The notes under the pieces were generated by a model. The model saw only the letters and a program-made list of their open reading frames with translations, made no database searches and had not been told where the DNA came from. From Vicinamibacterales bacterium (GTDB lineage: Bacteria > Acidobacteriota > Vicinamibacteria > Vicinamibacterales > Fen-181), in NCBI GenBank assembly GCA_036504215.1, contig DASXVO010000016.1:188001-252000 (forward strand): a DNA stretch of 64,000 nt. The letters run 5' to 3'. Shown here in pieces: positions 1 through 12,505 of the stretch (the stretch's first letter is position 1; the number at the start of each line of letters is the position of its first letter). A program made the translations under genes and the position numbers.

Positions 1-574
1 AAGGGCCTTCCATAGCCATCGGTCAGAGTCGGCGGCCTTCATTGATGGCCTCCCAGCAGGATCGGACATTGGAGTTTCTTCTCTGCCGCGCTCCGTTGTA
101 GCTCACGCATGAGTCCTGACGCAACGTAAAACCCCTGGTGCATCAATCCGGCACGAGGACCCAAGGGGTCCATAAATGGGGATGCTACCCGCCAGATGTG
201 ACAGGGCGGGTAACAACTCGGCCGGCGGGTGAGATAATCCGGGGGCACCAATGGCATGGAGAGGAGAGTGAAGCCCTGGAGCGGATGGCGCCGGGGAGGC
301 GGTCACACCAGATCGACAGGCTGGCCTGGCAGTACGTCGCTTTACATGCGTTCGCGGAGGGCTCTGCGCCACGCCGGCGTGCCCATCTCCACGCCCTGCG
401 TATCGAGCGAAGCACCAGCCAACACCTTTGCGCCGTCGAACGTCGCGCACCGCATTGCCATGCGCTCGATGACGGAACCTCTCATCAGCTACCGCCGATG
501 CAACGGCTCCATGGCCGGAGAGGTGTCGGTCATCGCCGCGACTCGGACAGCGGGTCCCCGACGCCGAGCTGGGC
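1..574. other. No gene recognised
   Basis: Open frames exist on both strands here, but their translations are rich in Arg, Ala, Pro and Ser, look like GC-driven noise, and show no motif I recognise. The stretch lies just downstream of the decayed nucleotidyltransferase remnant (minus strand) and may be further degraded sequence. No RNA gene, terminator or repeat was seen. Confidence 0.4.
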
Positions 575-589
575 TGCCCAGCGATCGAG

Positions 590-1085
590 ATACGGTCATC
601 GAGATCGGGGACTGCGCTCAGGCGGATGTGTACCTCGCGCAACTCCAGTTCGGACCGGCCCTAGCGGGCCCAGGCGAGCTTCGACAGAACCAGTTCCTCG
701 GGAGAAATGATCCACGCCAGGAAGTCGCCGAGGTCGACGCGGCGCCTGCGCGAAAACTCCGCGCGCTGGAACGGGGCGTCCTTGACGGGGATGAAATCGA
801 CCCTCACGAGCAGGTCGATGATGATGACATTCACCACCCTCCGCGCGGCAACGGTTCGCCGCACAGCGTCGGAGTCGAACTCGAAATCGGTCACAAGAGT
901 GCGTGGAGGGTATCCGTCTGGGCGGGCTCCAAATCGACGACGAGGTCAATATCACGCGTCGTCCGCGGCTGGGCACAGTAGCTCATCGCCATCGCGCCCA
1001 CGAGCATGTACCTGATGGGCGCTGTCTCGAGCCGGGCGACCACGAACCGCAGGACATCGGGTTGTTTGCTCACGTCCAGGCGCAC
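590..1085 (-). pseudogene. Degenerate nucleotidyltransferase (AbiEii/MNT-like) remnant
   Basis: Two adjacent minus-strand frames together resemble a small nucleotidyltransferase of the AbiEii/antitoxin type. The first (1085 to 891) carries the family N-terminus, with MLVGAMAMSYCAQPRTTRDI followed by DLVVDL, equivalent to the G-S/A and D-x-D metal-binding core. It then hits a TGA. A second frame overlapping at 894 continues the fold (VNVIIIDLLVRVDFIP, then SPEELVLSKLAWAR) and ends at a TAG at 661-663. Beyond that TAG the same frame still reads GRSELELREVHIRL, which matches the usual continuation of the family (ELQLRDVR). One frameshift and one nonsense change therefore inactivate it. No partner HEPN or toxin gene is visible. 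Family assignment is from motif memory. Confidence 0.6.
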
Positions 1086-1116
1086 TCGCAGGCACGGAGG
1101 CCAGCGGCCACCTGCC

Positions 1117-1626
1117 CTACGCCCCTTCCAGCTTGAACTCCGTGTAGTCGAACCAGAAGCCGAGACCCGTCAGCGCGTCGATCTCCGCCTGCACGATGGC
1201 CTCGTGGCCGACCTCGATCTCGACGAACCGCGCGAACAACTTCCGCGCCTCGTTCTCGAGTTCGGACACCATCTGCTTGAAGAACGTCGTCGCGTCGATC
1301 TCGAGCGCGAGCGCCTTCTTCAGCATCTGCAATTCGACGCCGTAGTCCTGCTCGGCCATCTTCTTCGACAGCTTGCTCAAGGCGCCGTCAATCGCCTCGC
1401 GCGACGGGATGGCCGTCTCCAGCGCCGCGGCCGTCACCGCGCCGGTGCGCTCCCACTCCTCCAGCCGGCTCTCGAGATATTGCACGTGCCGGTCCTCTTC
1501 ATCGGCGAGCACGGTGAAGATCTTCCGCGCGACCGGATCCTTGAACTTCTTCGCGGCCTCCGAATACACGTGCCGCACTTCCAACTCGTACTCGATTCCG
1601 GTTTTGATGGCCTGTTCGATCGTCAC
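1117..1626 (-). CDS. Ferritin-like / rubrerythrin-domain protein
   Basis: A 169-residue, probably cytoplasmic four-helix-bundle protein of the ferritin-like superfamily. Two E-x-x-H metal motifs are visible, E44-x2-H47 (within ADEEDRH) and E138-x2-H141 (within EIEVGHE), with upstream acidic residues E12/E16 and E109 as the likely partners of a di-iron site. There is no C-terminal rubredoxin Cys4 domain, so this is the erythrin-like short form rather than classical rubrerythrin. The GTG start at 1626 was chosen because a GGAGG stands 8 bases upstream; a much longer frame reading through from the metH antisense strand is an artefact. Likely role is iron or peroxide handling, which is inferred from the family. 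It is on the same strand as, but about 160 bp from, the asparaginase gene. Confidence 0.85.
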   Translation of the reverse strand: MTIEQAIKTGIEYELEVRHVYSEAAKKFKDPVARKIFTVLADEEDRHVQYLESRLEEWERTGAVTAAALETAIPSREAIDGALSKLSKKMAEQDYGVELQMLKKALALEIDATTFFKQMVSELENEARKLFARFVEIEVGHEAIVQAEIDALTGLGFWFDYTEFKLEGA

Positions 1627-1787
1627 GCTCGATACCTCCGTGTCAGATCCAGCCGTCACTCTCGCCGTCGCCGACGTCGCACCCGTCCCGCTCCGCGGCC
1701 CCTCCGGCCCCCCGTGTCGAACAACGGACCGGCCCGACGGGTGATGTCCAAAGACCTCCCGGCTCCCCTCGGGCTCTGCGCCGCCAC

Positions 1788-2273
1788 TCAGAGCGCCTCG
1801 AACACGCCCGTCTCGCGGTTCTTCCTCACCTGGTCCCACCGGAAACACTGCCCGTTCATCGCCAGGTAGACGCCGGGCGACAGCACCTGCACGAACGACA
1901 GCGCCGATCCGAGATTGAACATGCCGTCGGAACTGCCGAACGCATACGGGATCATGGCACCCGTCAGGACCACCGTCTTCCCTTCCACCGCCTTCGCCAG
2001 CACCGCGGCCGTCTCCACCATCGTGTCGGTGCCGTGCGTGATGACGATCCTCGTCTCCTCGCACTGCCGGCAGTTCTGGACGATCACGTCGCGGTCCGCG
2101 TCGGTGATGTCGAGGCTGTCGACCATCATGACCGTGCGCACGTGGATGTCGAGGCGGCACCGGCCCAGTCGGAGCATCTCGGAAAGGTGCGACTCCTTGA
2201 ACACGAGCCGCGCGTGTATCTCGTCGTACTCCTTGTCGAACGTTCCCCCGGTAATCAGCATGCGAATCGGCAT
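1788..2273 (-). CDS. Short asparaginase-domain protein
   Basis: A 161-residue protein matching only the N-terminal catalytic domain of type I/II L-asparaginases, which normally have about 330 residues. The nucleophile motif GGTFDK (T11) and the second motif THGTDTMVETA (T82-D83) are both present, as is a GAMIP segment. The C-terminal domain that completes the active site in the full enzyme is absent, yet the frame is clean, so this is probably a stand-alone short family rather than a decay product. Its substrate is unknown. The start is uncertain. The ATG at 2273 has no Shine-Dalgarno, but a TACACT sits six bases upstream, as in leaderless messages; a TTG at 2288 is possible. It is divergent from metH. 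Confidence 0.75.
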   Translation of the reverse strand: MPIRMLITGGTFDKEYDEIHARLVFKESHLSEMLRLGRCRLDIHVRTVMMVDSLDITDADRDVIVQNCRQCEETRIVITHGTDTMVETAAVLAKAVEGKTVVLTGAMIPYAFGSSDGMFNLGSALSFVQVLSPGVYLAMNGQCFRWDQVRKNRETGVFEAL

Positions 2274-2340
2274 GCTCGAAGTGTACAATTATTCCCAGGC
2301 TATCCGCCGCTGAAATTGTCCCGCTCTCCAGGGCCGAACC

Positions 2341-6021
<3,681 letters not shown>

Positions 6022-6061
6022 CACGGAACCGCCCGGAGCCGGGCCCAACAGCCGAGAGCCC

Positions 6062-6631
6062 ATGCCGACCACACCCCGCTGTCCCTGGCCGACCGACCCG
6101 CTCTATCTGGCCTACCACGACGAGGAATGGGGCGTCCCATGCCACGACGACCGGCATCTGTTCGAGATGCTGATCCTCGAGGGCGCACAGGCCGGTCTCT
6201 CCTGGATCACGATTCTCCGCAAGCGCGACCGCTACCGGCAGGTCTTCGACGGCTTCGATCCGCTGAAGGTGTCGCGCTATGGCGAGCGCAAGGTCGCCAC
6301 GCTGCTGGCGGACGCCGGCATCGTTCGCAACCGGCTGAAGATCGGGGCGGCCATCGACAATGCCCGGGCGTTCCTCGAGGTGCAACGCGAGTTCGGCAGC
6401 TTCGACGCGTATCTCTGGGGCTTCATCGGCGGGCGGCAGAAGGTGAACGCGTGGAGGACGATGAAGGAGGTGCCGGCGAAGACGCTCGAATCGGACGCCC
6501 TCAGCCGCGACCTGCAGAAGCGTGGCTTTCGCTTCGTGGGTTCCACGATCTGCTACGCCTACATGCAGGCCGTCGGCCTCGTAAACGACCACTTGACGGG
6601 CTGCTATCGGCACGGACGGGTCGGAGGCTAG
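6062..6631 (+). CDS. tag: DNA-3-methyladenine glycosylase I
   Basis: A 189-residue constitutive-type 3-methyladenine DNA glycosylase that excises N3-methyladenine in base excision repair. It shows the family signature YHDEEWGVP, the catalytic glutamate E40 in LEGAQAGLSW (E38 of E. coli Tag), and the structural zinc set C7, H19, H177 and C181 (NDHLTGCYRH), all at the expected positions and length. It begins 40 bp after metH on the same strand. A short GC-rich inverted repeat (CCCGG/CCGGG) lies in that gap, so co-transcription is possible but uncertain. Nothing unusual in composition. Confidence 0.96.
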   Translation: MPTTPRCPWPTDPLYLAYHDEEWGVPCHDDRHLFEMLILEGAQAGLSWITILRKRDRYRQVFDGFDPLKVSRYGERKVATLLADAGIVRNRLKIGAAIDNARAFLEVQREFGSFDAYLWGFIGGRQKVNAWRTMKEVPAKTLESDALSRDLQKRGFRFVGSTICYAYMQAVGLVNDHLTGCYRHGRVGG

Positions 6632-6670
6632 CGGACAGGCAGGCGGAGAGGCCGGGACCCAGGCGCGCGA

Positions 6671-7075
6671 TCAGTGCGGCCAGCGACGGGCCTTCAGCAG
6701 CTCAGACAATGGGTGCGCGAGGACACGCCAGTCGGGAATCATCGCGCCGGCTGCGAGGACGACGAACCCGGCCAGGGCGGCGAGCAACGTTCCCAGTCGC
6801 CATGGGAAGCGTTCGGCCGCGCGCGACGCGCCGGCTCGTCGATTGACGCCCCGGTCGCGGGGACCCGCCGAGTCAGCCTTCGCGGGGGTCATCCGCGCCG
6901 ACTGGGCCGCCCGCCAGGCGTCGAGTTCTGCGGGAAACGCGAAGACGATTTCCCCGCCGGCACGCCCGATACGCCGCACCGGCAATCCGTATTCCTTCTC
7001 CCATCTCTGCACCGTCCGGACGCACTTGGCGAGATACTCGGCGATGTCCTTCCAGCCGTTCAGTGGCCGCTGCAT
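6671..7075 (-). CDS. Membrane-anchored HTH (excisionase/MerR-like) protein
   Basis: About 134 residues. The N-terminus (PLNGWKDIAEYLAKCVRTVQ, then RWEKEYGLPVRR) is a winged helix-turn-helix of the type used by many acidobacterial regulators. It ends in a DAWRAA segment, followed by a basic linker and one hydrophobic helix (LGTLLAALAGFVVLAAGAM) near residues 98-116. The layout suggests a membrane-tethered DNA-binding regulator. The ATG at 7075 puts the HTH right at the N-terminus, as in related proteins. The frame stays open upstream to 7294 and beyond, but that extension looks like noise. No good Shine-Dalgarno was found for either start. It is divergent from the sigma/CHAT cluster and may regulate it; that is inference. 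Confidence 0.6.
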   Translation of the reverse strand: MQRPLNGWKDIAEYLAKCVRTVQRWEKEYGLPVRRIGRAGGEIVFAFPAELDAWRAAQSARMTPAKADSAGPRDRGVNRRAGASRAAERFPWRLGTLLAALAGFVVLAAGAMIPDWRVLAHPLSELLKARRWPH

Positions 7076-7421
7076 TGGCGCGGCGTCGGCGTCCGAGGAG
7101 CGCAAGGCTGCCTCGGCAGGGGGGCCGATGGACGAAGGGGACCTGCTCGCGAACGCACGGTCTGGAGCCCGATCGGCCCCGGTGTCGAGCGGGCATCCCG
7201 CACAGGCGCGCTCGGTGTCGGGTGCGACGCACCGGGTGCGGTCTGGTGTCCGGCTCGCTCGAGGCGAGATGCCGTCCGATATGGGTGTCAACATGACAAC
7301 TGCTGCGCCGCCTCGCTCCGAGACCGGGCGTTCCCAGCGGGCCCCCTCATTAGAGACGGCCACGGATCGGAGTATTCCCGGCAGGGCTGCATATTTCCTG
7401 CACTGCGCGGTCTGTGGAGCT

Positions 7422-7449
7422 TTGAATGGACCTGGGCTTCGTGCATAAT
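7422..7449 (+). promoter_or_regulatory. Candidate sigma70-type promoter for the sigma/CHAT cluster
   Basis: TTGAAT at 7422-7427 and CATAAT at 7444-7449 are separated by 16 bases, giving a start point about 40 bases before the sigma-factor GTG. This is the only clear signal in the 420-bp gap between 7076 and 7495, which otherwise holds no supported gene. Confidence 0.45.
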
Positions 7450-7495
7450 CCGGAAGCCCAAGCAACATGGTCCTGACCTATCCCGAAGGAGCGGC

Positions 7496-8299
7496 GTGGT
7501 TCCGGTGAGCAACGAGCGGCTTCTCCTCCAGCACCTGGACATGGTCGACCGGGTGGTGGGTTTCGTCTGTCGTCGCCACCACCTGAGCTACACCGAAACC
7601 GAGGACTTCGCGTCGAGCGTTCGGTTGAAGCTCGTCGAGAACGACTACGAGGTGCTGCGCAAGTTCGAGGGGCGCAGCAACCTCCAGACCTATCTCACCG
7701 TGGTGATCCAGCGGCTGTTCCTCGACTTCCGCATCACCACCTGGGGCAGATGGCGGCCGTCGGCCGAGGCGAAACGCCTGGGCCCGACCGCCGTCCTGCT
7801 CGAGCGGCTGACCTCCCGTGACGACATCGGCCTCGACGAGGCGTGCGAGATGCTGCGCGCCAATCATGGGGTCCGACACTCGGATCAGGAACTGCGCGAC
7901 CTGGCCGCGAAGCTGCCCGTCCGGCTGAAACGGCAGCGTGTCGGCGAGGAGGCTCTCTCGGAGATCGCGAATCCGGTGGAACGAACCGAGTTCGACGCGC
8001 TCCGCGCGGCGTACGCCTGCGCGGCCACACGCACGGGTGCCGCACTGGCGGCAGCCATTGGCGCCCTTCCGCCAGAGGACCGGTTGGTGCTCAAGCTTCG
8101 GTTCGAGGACAACCTGCACGTCTCGGAAATCGCCCGCGTGCTGGATGTCGATCAGAAGCCGCTCTACCGGCGCATCGAGGCACTGCTCCGGGCTCTTCGT
8201 ACACGTCTCGAATCGCAGGGCATACGGAGAGACGAGATCTCGGACTGGTTGGGCAGCCCGGCCGTCGAGGTTCCGCGTGCGCCGAGGGCCGCGGTGTGA
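7496..8299 (+). CDS. RNA polymerase sigma-70-like factor
   Basis: About 267 residues. The N-terminal half contains a region-2-like segment (KFEGRSNLQTYLTVVIQRLF, then DFRITTWGRWRPSAEAKRLG). The C-terminal half has a region-4-type HTH (LPPEDRLVLKLRF, then VSEIARVLDVDQKPLYRRIE), so it should recruit RNA polymerase to particular promoters. The middle (about residues 85-175) is longer than in standard ECF factors. The GTG at 7496 has AAGGAG 4 bases upstream; a second in-frame GTG at 7505 is also possible. It heads a same-strand set with a zf-HC2 membrane protein and a CHAT protease, the usual arrangement of a sigma factor with its membrane inhibitor. Target promoters are unknown. Confidence 0.8.
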   Translation: MVPVSNERLLLQHLDMVDRVVGFVCRRHHLSYTETEDFASSVRLKLVENDYEVLRKFEGRSNLQTYLTVVIQRLFLDFRITTWGRWRPSAEAKRLGPTAVLLERLTSRDDIGLDEACEMLRANHGVRHSDQELRDLAAKLPVRLKRQRVGEEALSEIANPVERTEFDALRAAYACAATRTGAALAAAIGALPPEDRLVLKLRFEDNLHVSEIARVLDVDQKPLYRRIEALLRALRTRLESQGIRRDEISDWLGSPAVEVPRAPRAAV

Positions 8300-8343
8300 A
8301 AGGCAGAGGGGCGCCCGTCTATATGACTGGAGAGGATCGAGCC

Positions 8344-9255
8344 ATGAGCAACGGCCGCGTTGTGCCCGGTGGCGACGACGGGGGCCGGCGCAGCGGGTGC
8401 CCCGACCCTGAGACGCTGGCCGCGTTGATGGACGGCCGAGTCAGCGGCCGACAGCGGCGCCGGGTGGAAAGCCACATCGAGGCGTGTGAGGATTGCCGTG
8501 CCGTCGTCGCGGAATCGGTGATCGCCGAGCGCGAACTGGAACTGCGGGCGGCGGATCGATCGGGTACCGAAGCGGTGGACTCCATGTCCGGCACGGTGCG
8601 GCGGCCGTGGCTCTGGCCGACCCTCGGCGTGTTGACCGCGGCGGCGGTGCTCATCGTCGCCATCGTCGTACCCTGGCGGCGAGGGCTGCCCTCAGGCAAC
8701 ACAGAGGCGCGCCCGGAGCGTGCGGAACTGGTCGCCGCCGTGGGGCCGCACCGGCCATTCGAGGCGCGGCTGACCGGCGGATTCGCCTTCGGGCCGCTGC
8801 AGCCCGTTTTGCGGTCGGGCGAGGGCGAGGCGTCGGCCCCAGCCGAGGTGCGCCTGGCCGCTGCGAAACTGGAGGCTGCGGCGCGCACGCATCGCTCGTC
8901 CGAAGCTCAGGCGGCCTTTGCCGCGTCGGAGCTGATCCTCGGACACCTGGACTCGGCCATCGGCCTGCTCGAAGATGCTGCCGCGCGCGCCGCCACGAAC
9001 CCCGCGTGGTGGAGCGATCTGGCGGCGGCACGCCTGGTGCGAGCCCGGCACGACGACTCCCCCACCAACCTCGATCGCGCGCTCGACGCGGCCGACCGCG
9101 CGCTGGCGCTGCGGCCGTCGCTGCCCGAGGCGCTGTTCAACCGCGCGCTGGCGCTCGAGGCCCTCGGGCGATCATCCGACGCTCGCGCCGCGTGGAAGGC
9201 GTACCTGGCCGTGGACGCGCACTCGCCGTGGGCCGCCGAGGCGCGGCGTCATTGA
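8344..9255 (+). CDS. zf-HC2 anti-sigma-like membrane protein with TPR region
   Basis: A 303-residue protein. Residues 19-51 form a putative anti-sigma zinc finger (C19, then H44-x3-C48-x2-C51). One transmembrane helix lies at about 91-110 (LGVLTAAAVLIVAIVVPW), and the exported part contains a TPR-like helical repeat region (about 165-300). This is the architecture of a membrane anti-sigma factor holding the upstream sigma protein. Just after the helix is the motif LVAAVGPHRPFEARLTGG (129-146), which recurs in the neighbouring CHAT protein. The ATG at 8344 follows GGAGAGGA by 7 bases. It starts 44 bp after the sigma gene, and the next gene begins within about 15 bp. Confidence 0.8.
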   Translation: MSNGRVVPGGDDGGRRSGCPDPETLAALMDGRVSGRQRRRVESHIEACEDCRAVVAESVIAERELELRAADRSGTEAVDSMSGTVRRPWLWPTLGVLTAAAVLIVAIVVPWRRGLPSGNTEARPERAELVAAVGPHRPFEARLTGGFAFGPLQPVLRSGEGEASAPAEVRLAAAKLEAAARTHRSSEAQAAFAASELILGHLDSAIGLLEDAAARAATNPAWWSDLAAARLVRARHDDSPTNLDRALDAADRALALRPSLPEALFNRALALEALGRSSDARAAWKAYLAVDAHSPWAAEARRH

Positions 9256-9269
9256 TCGCCGCGGTGCCC

Positions 9270-12200
9270 ATGACGCGACGTACCTCGATCGGACTTCTCG
9301 TCGGCGGGTCGGTTCTCCTGCTGGGCGTCACCGGTGTCTGGTGGTCCCGCGCCACGGGAACGCGATCGACTTCCGAGCCGTACGCACAGCTCCTGGTTGC
9401 CGTCGGCTCCACGCGTCCCGTTGAAGGGCGATTGACCGGCGGTCTCCGGCACGTTCCGTGGCGTTCGACACGTGGCCCGTCACCCGTTCGCGAGGCCGAC
9501 GTCGCCGTGGACCTGCGCATCGCCGGAGCCACGGTCGAGAAGCGCTTCATCGACGACCCGAGCCCGGAACACCAAGCCCAGGCTGGTGTGGCTCGCCTCC
9601 TGGTCGGCGACGCGAACGGTGCGGTGACGCTGCTCGAACGCGCCGTGCTCACCCGCCCGACGTCCCACGCGCTGAGCGACCTCTCCGCGGCGTACCTGGC
9701 CCGAAGCCGTGCGCGCTCATCGGCGGAGGACACGGTCCGGGCCCTCGACACTGCACTGCGCGCCATCGAGGGCGACGAACTCCTGCCCGAAGCATGGTTC
9801 AACGCCGCGCTCACGATGGAGGTGCTCAACTTGCGCGAGCCGGCACGCGGGGCCTGGCTGACGGCCGCGCGGCTCGAGCACGACCGCGAGTGGCAGCGCG
9901 AGGCCGGTGACCGGGCAACGGTGGTTCGCGCTCCGCTACGCGAAGATCGAGTCACCGCGCTCGGCAACCAACTGGCGTCCGCCGAGGCGCTGTCCGACGG
10001 AGCACTTCAACGCGAACCCGATATCGTGCGCGAGGTGCTCGAACGCGTCGTCCTCACGCAGTGGGCCGGCGCGGTGCTCGCCGGACGCGATGACGATCAG
10101 CAGCGATGGATGCGCAAGGCCGTTGCGATCGCCACGCCGCTCTCAGCCCTCACGACCGACGCGCAGCCGGCCGAATCCGTGCGCCTGTTGCGCACGGCTT
10201 GCCTCGTCGCGTCGCCCAACTGCCGTAGGACGGCGGCGGCTTACAAGGCCTATGCCGACGGGCGGGACGCATGGGACGCGGAGCGGACGACCGAGGCGTA
10301 TCGCGCATTTGAAGCGGCGGGACCCGGGCTCGCCGCCGCGGGACATCCCGAAGCCGGCTGGGTGGCGGTACACGAGTCGTTGCGCGAGTACTACGCCGGT
10401 CGCTTCAATGCCGCGCGAGCGCGGGCCGTTCCCGTGCTGGCCGATGCTCGTCGTCGTGGGTACGTCGCCCTGGCGTCACGCCTGAATTGGCTGATCGGCC
10501 TTCTGTACAACGAGCAGGGGCAGTTCGCCGTCGCCCTCGAATACTACCGACCAGCGCTCGAGGGCTTCGAGCGTTGTCGCGATCGCGAGAGCCAGGGCGC
10601 GGTGCACACGCTGCTCGGCGACTACTACCGACTGCTCGGCGAGCCGGCGAAGGGCTGGGAACACCAGATCCAGACCCTCGCCCTACTACCTGCGGCCCGA
10701 CGGTACAAGCGCCAGCCCTTCCTGTCCGACTCGGCTCGGCTCGCGTCGTCGTCGGGACTGCTTCGCGCCGCCGTGGCCTTCAACCGCGAGAGCGCCCGTG
10801 AAATGCGCCTGCTCGGGGCAACGGCGTCGCTGGCCCAGACGCTCAGCGAGGAAGCCGGCGACCTCGCGCGGCTCGGCAGGCGCGATGACGCGCTCCGGAC
10901 GATTGACGAAGCGCAGACGGCGCTGGCGCAGACATCCGATCCCGATCTCGTGGCCCTGGTGGGCGCCACGGTCGACATCGAACGCGCGAACGTGTTGAAG
11001 ACACTTGCCCCCGCGCGATCGGCAGAGGCGTTGTCGCGTGCGATCGATTTCTACGGGAGGCATGGAAGCGAGTTCGACCTTCCCGGGCTTCTCCTTGCGC
11101 GCGGTCGCGCGTTGGCCGCCACGGGCCGCGTCGCCGAGGCAGAAGTCGACTGGCGTCAGGGGATTACCGTCGCATCCACGCAACGCCGGCGGGCGACATC
11201 GGACGCCCAGCGCGTCGAGCTCCACTCGGCGCGCTGGGATCTGTACTCGGCGTTGGCAGAACTCCGGGTGCAGCAGCAGCACGACCCAACGGGCGCCCTC
11301 GAGTTGCTGGAACAGGGCCGCGGGGTGAATCTCGGCGAACGGGTGGCGCCGCGATCAGGCCAAGCCGAACCGCCGATCGTGGCGCTCGGCTCGCGCCTTC
11401 CACGTGGCACCCTGGCACTGGTCTACGCGACGCTGCCGGCCCGCACGTACCTCTGGGCCCTGGACACGACCGGCGTGCAGTACTTCAGCATCGAACACAG
11501 CCTCGAGGACATCGACGGCAAGGTGCGCGCCTACCGCGATGCCATCCAGGATCGTGATGACGCCGCTCGCTGCGTTGAGCTGTCGTCGCAACTCTTCGAC
11601 CTGCTGCTCGGCCCGGTGCGGTCGCAACTGCGGCACGCCTCGCGGCTGGTCGTCGTCCCCGACGGTCCGCTCCACGACATCCCGTTCGGCAGCCTGCGCG
11701 ATCGGGTGTCGGGTGCATTCGTCATCGAGCGAGCGTCCGTGCTGGTGACGCCATCACTGCGGTTCGCACTCGGTGCGGGCACGGGGCCGAGGCTCCTGGC
11801 GGGCGGCGATGCTGCCGCGCTCGTCGTGGGCAATCCGGCGCGGAGACCAGAGGACGCGAACCTCCCGTCTCTGCCCGGGTCGGCCCGCGAGGCTGAGCTC
11901 GTCAGCGATAGATACCCTCGCCACGTGTTCCTGTCCGGTGCGGATGCCACGCGCGATCGCTTCCTCGCGGCAGTGCCAGCGGCCAGCGTCGTGCACTTCG
12001 CCGGCCACGCGGTAGCCAACCGCGACAGGCCGGAGCTGTCGCGCCTCGTCCTGGCACCAGCCCCTGGCGACGCGCTCGGCGCGCTGTTCGTGTACGAGCT
12101 CGAGGGCGTCCGGCTGCCCAGGACCCGGCTCGTCGTGCTGGCCGCGTGCGAAACCGCCAGAGGCGCCGCGGTCAAGGGCGAAGGTGTGCTCGGCCTGGTT

Positions 12201-12428
12201 CGCGGCTTTCTCGGAGCGGGCGTGCCGGCGGTCGTCGCCACGCTGTGGCACATCGACGATCGCCTGTCGCCGCCGTTGTTCCAGGCGTTTCACGCATCGT
12301 GGGCACGCGGACACGACGCACCGGCGGCATTGCGGGAGGCCCAACTGGCGCTCCTCCGCGACCGCTCGCTGCATGCATCGATCGCCGACTGGGCTGCTCC
12401 GATCGTGGTTGGACGCGACATTCGCTGA
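9270..12428 (+). CDS. TPR-CHAT caspase-like protease, membrane anchored
   Basis: A 1052-residue protein. It has an N-terminal transmembrane helix (about 8-24), then the motif LLVAVGSTRPVEGRLTGG (41-58), a long TPR-rich helical region (about 80-700), and a C-terminal CHAT domain (about 760-1045). The caspase-type dyad is intact: H913 in VHFAGHA and C960 in VLAACETA. The typical follow-on GEGVLGLVRGFLGAG and ATLWHIDD are present. CHAT proteins are cysteine peptidases that often act as signal-activated effectors. Here a CHAT protease sits directly behind a sigma/anti-sigma pair, so the anti-sigma protein is a plausible substrate (inference). The ATG at 9270 is used; a GTG at 9264 and a TTG at 9252 overlapping the previous stop are alternatives, and none has a strong Shine-Dalgarno. 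Confidence 0.85.
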   Translation: MTRRTSIGLLVGGSVLLLGVTGVWWSRATGTRSTSEPYAQLLVAVGSTRPVEGRLTGGLRHVPWRSTRGPSPVREADVAVDLRIAGATVEKRFIDDPSPEHQAQAGVARLLVGDANGAVTLLERAVLTRPTSHALSDLSAAYLARSRARSSAEDTVRALDTALRAIEGDELLPEAWFNAALTMEVLNLREPARGAWLTAARLEHDREWQREAGDRATVVRAPLREDRVTALGNQLASAEALSDGALQREPDIVREVLERVVLTQWAGAVLAGRDDDQQRWMRKAVAIATPLSALTTDAQPAESVRLLRTACLVASPNCRRTAAAYKAYADGRDAWDAERTTEAYRAFEAAGPGLAAAGHPEAGWVAVHESLREYYAGRFNAARARAVPVLADARRRGYVALASRLNWLIGLLYNEQGQFAVALEYYRPALEGFERCRDRESQGAVHTLLGDYYRLLGEPAKGWEHQIQTLALLPAARRYKRQPFLSDSARLASSSGLLRAAVAFNRESAREMRLLGATASLAQTLSEEAGDLARLGRRDDALRTIDEAQTALAQTSDPDLVALVGATVDIERANVLKTLAPARSAEALSRAIDFYGRHGSEFDLPGLLLARGRALAATGRVAEAEVDWRQGITVASTQRRRATSDAQRVELHSARWDLYSALAELRVQQQHDPTGALELLEQGRGVNLGERVAPRSGQAEPPIVALGSRLPRGTLALVYATLPARTYLWALDTTGVQYFSIEHSLEDIDGKVRAYRDAIQDRDDAARCVELSSQLFDLLLGPVRSQLRHASRLVVVPDGPLHDIPFGSLRDRVSGAFVIERASVLVTPSLRFALGAGTGPRLLAGGDAAALVVGNPARRPEDANLPSLPGSAREAELVSDRYPRHVFLSGADATRDRFLAAVPAASVVHFAGHAVANRDRPELSRLVLAPAPGDALGALFVYELEGVRLPRTRLVVLAACETARGAAVKGEGVLGLVRGFLGAGVPAVVATLWHIDDRLSPPLFQAFHASWARGHDAPAALREAQLALLRDRSLHASIADWAAPIVVGRDIR

Positions 12429-12505
12429 AAGGCGAACGCCCTGGACAGGAAACCCGTGGCCCCGCCAAGGTTCCGGCGCGACAGCCGCCAGCAAGGAGGT
12501 TGAGG

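Noticed and set aside
2289-2340. Riboswitch before metH
   Set aside because: The divergent start codons leave only 67 bp, too short for a B12 or SAM aptamer, and no such core was seen.
8493-9269. Plus-strand frame extending the CHAT gene upstream
   Set aside because: It overlaps the zf-HC2 gene in another frame and is Arg/Gly noise; the CHAT protein starts near 9270 with a membrane helix.
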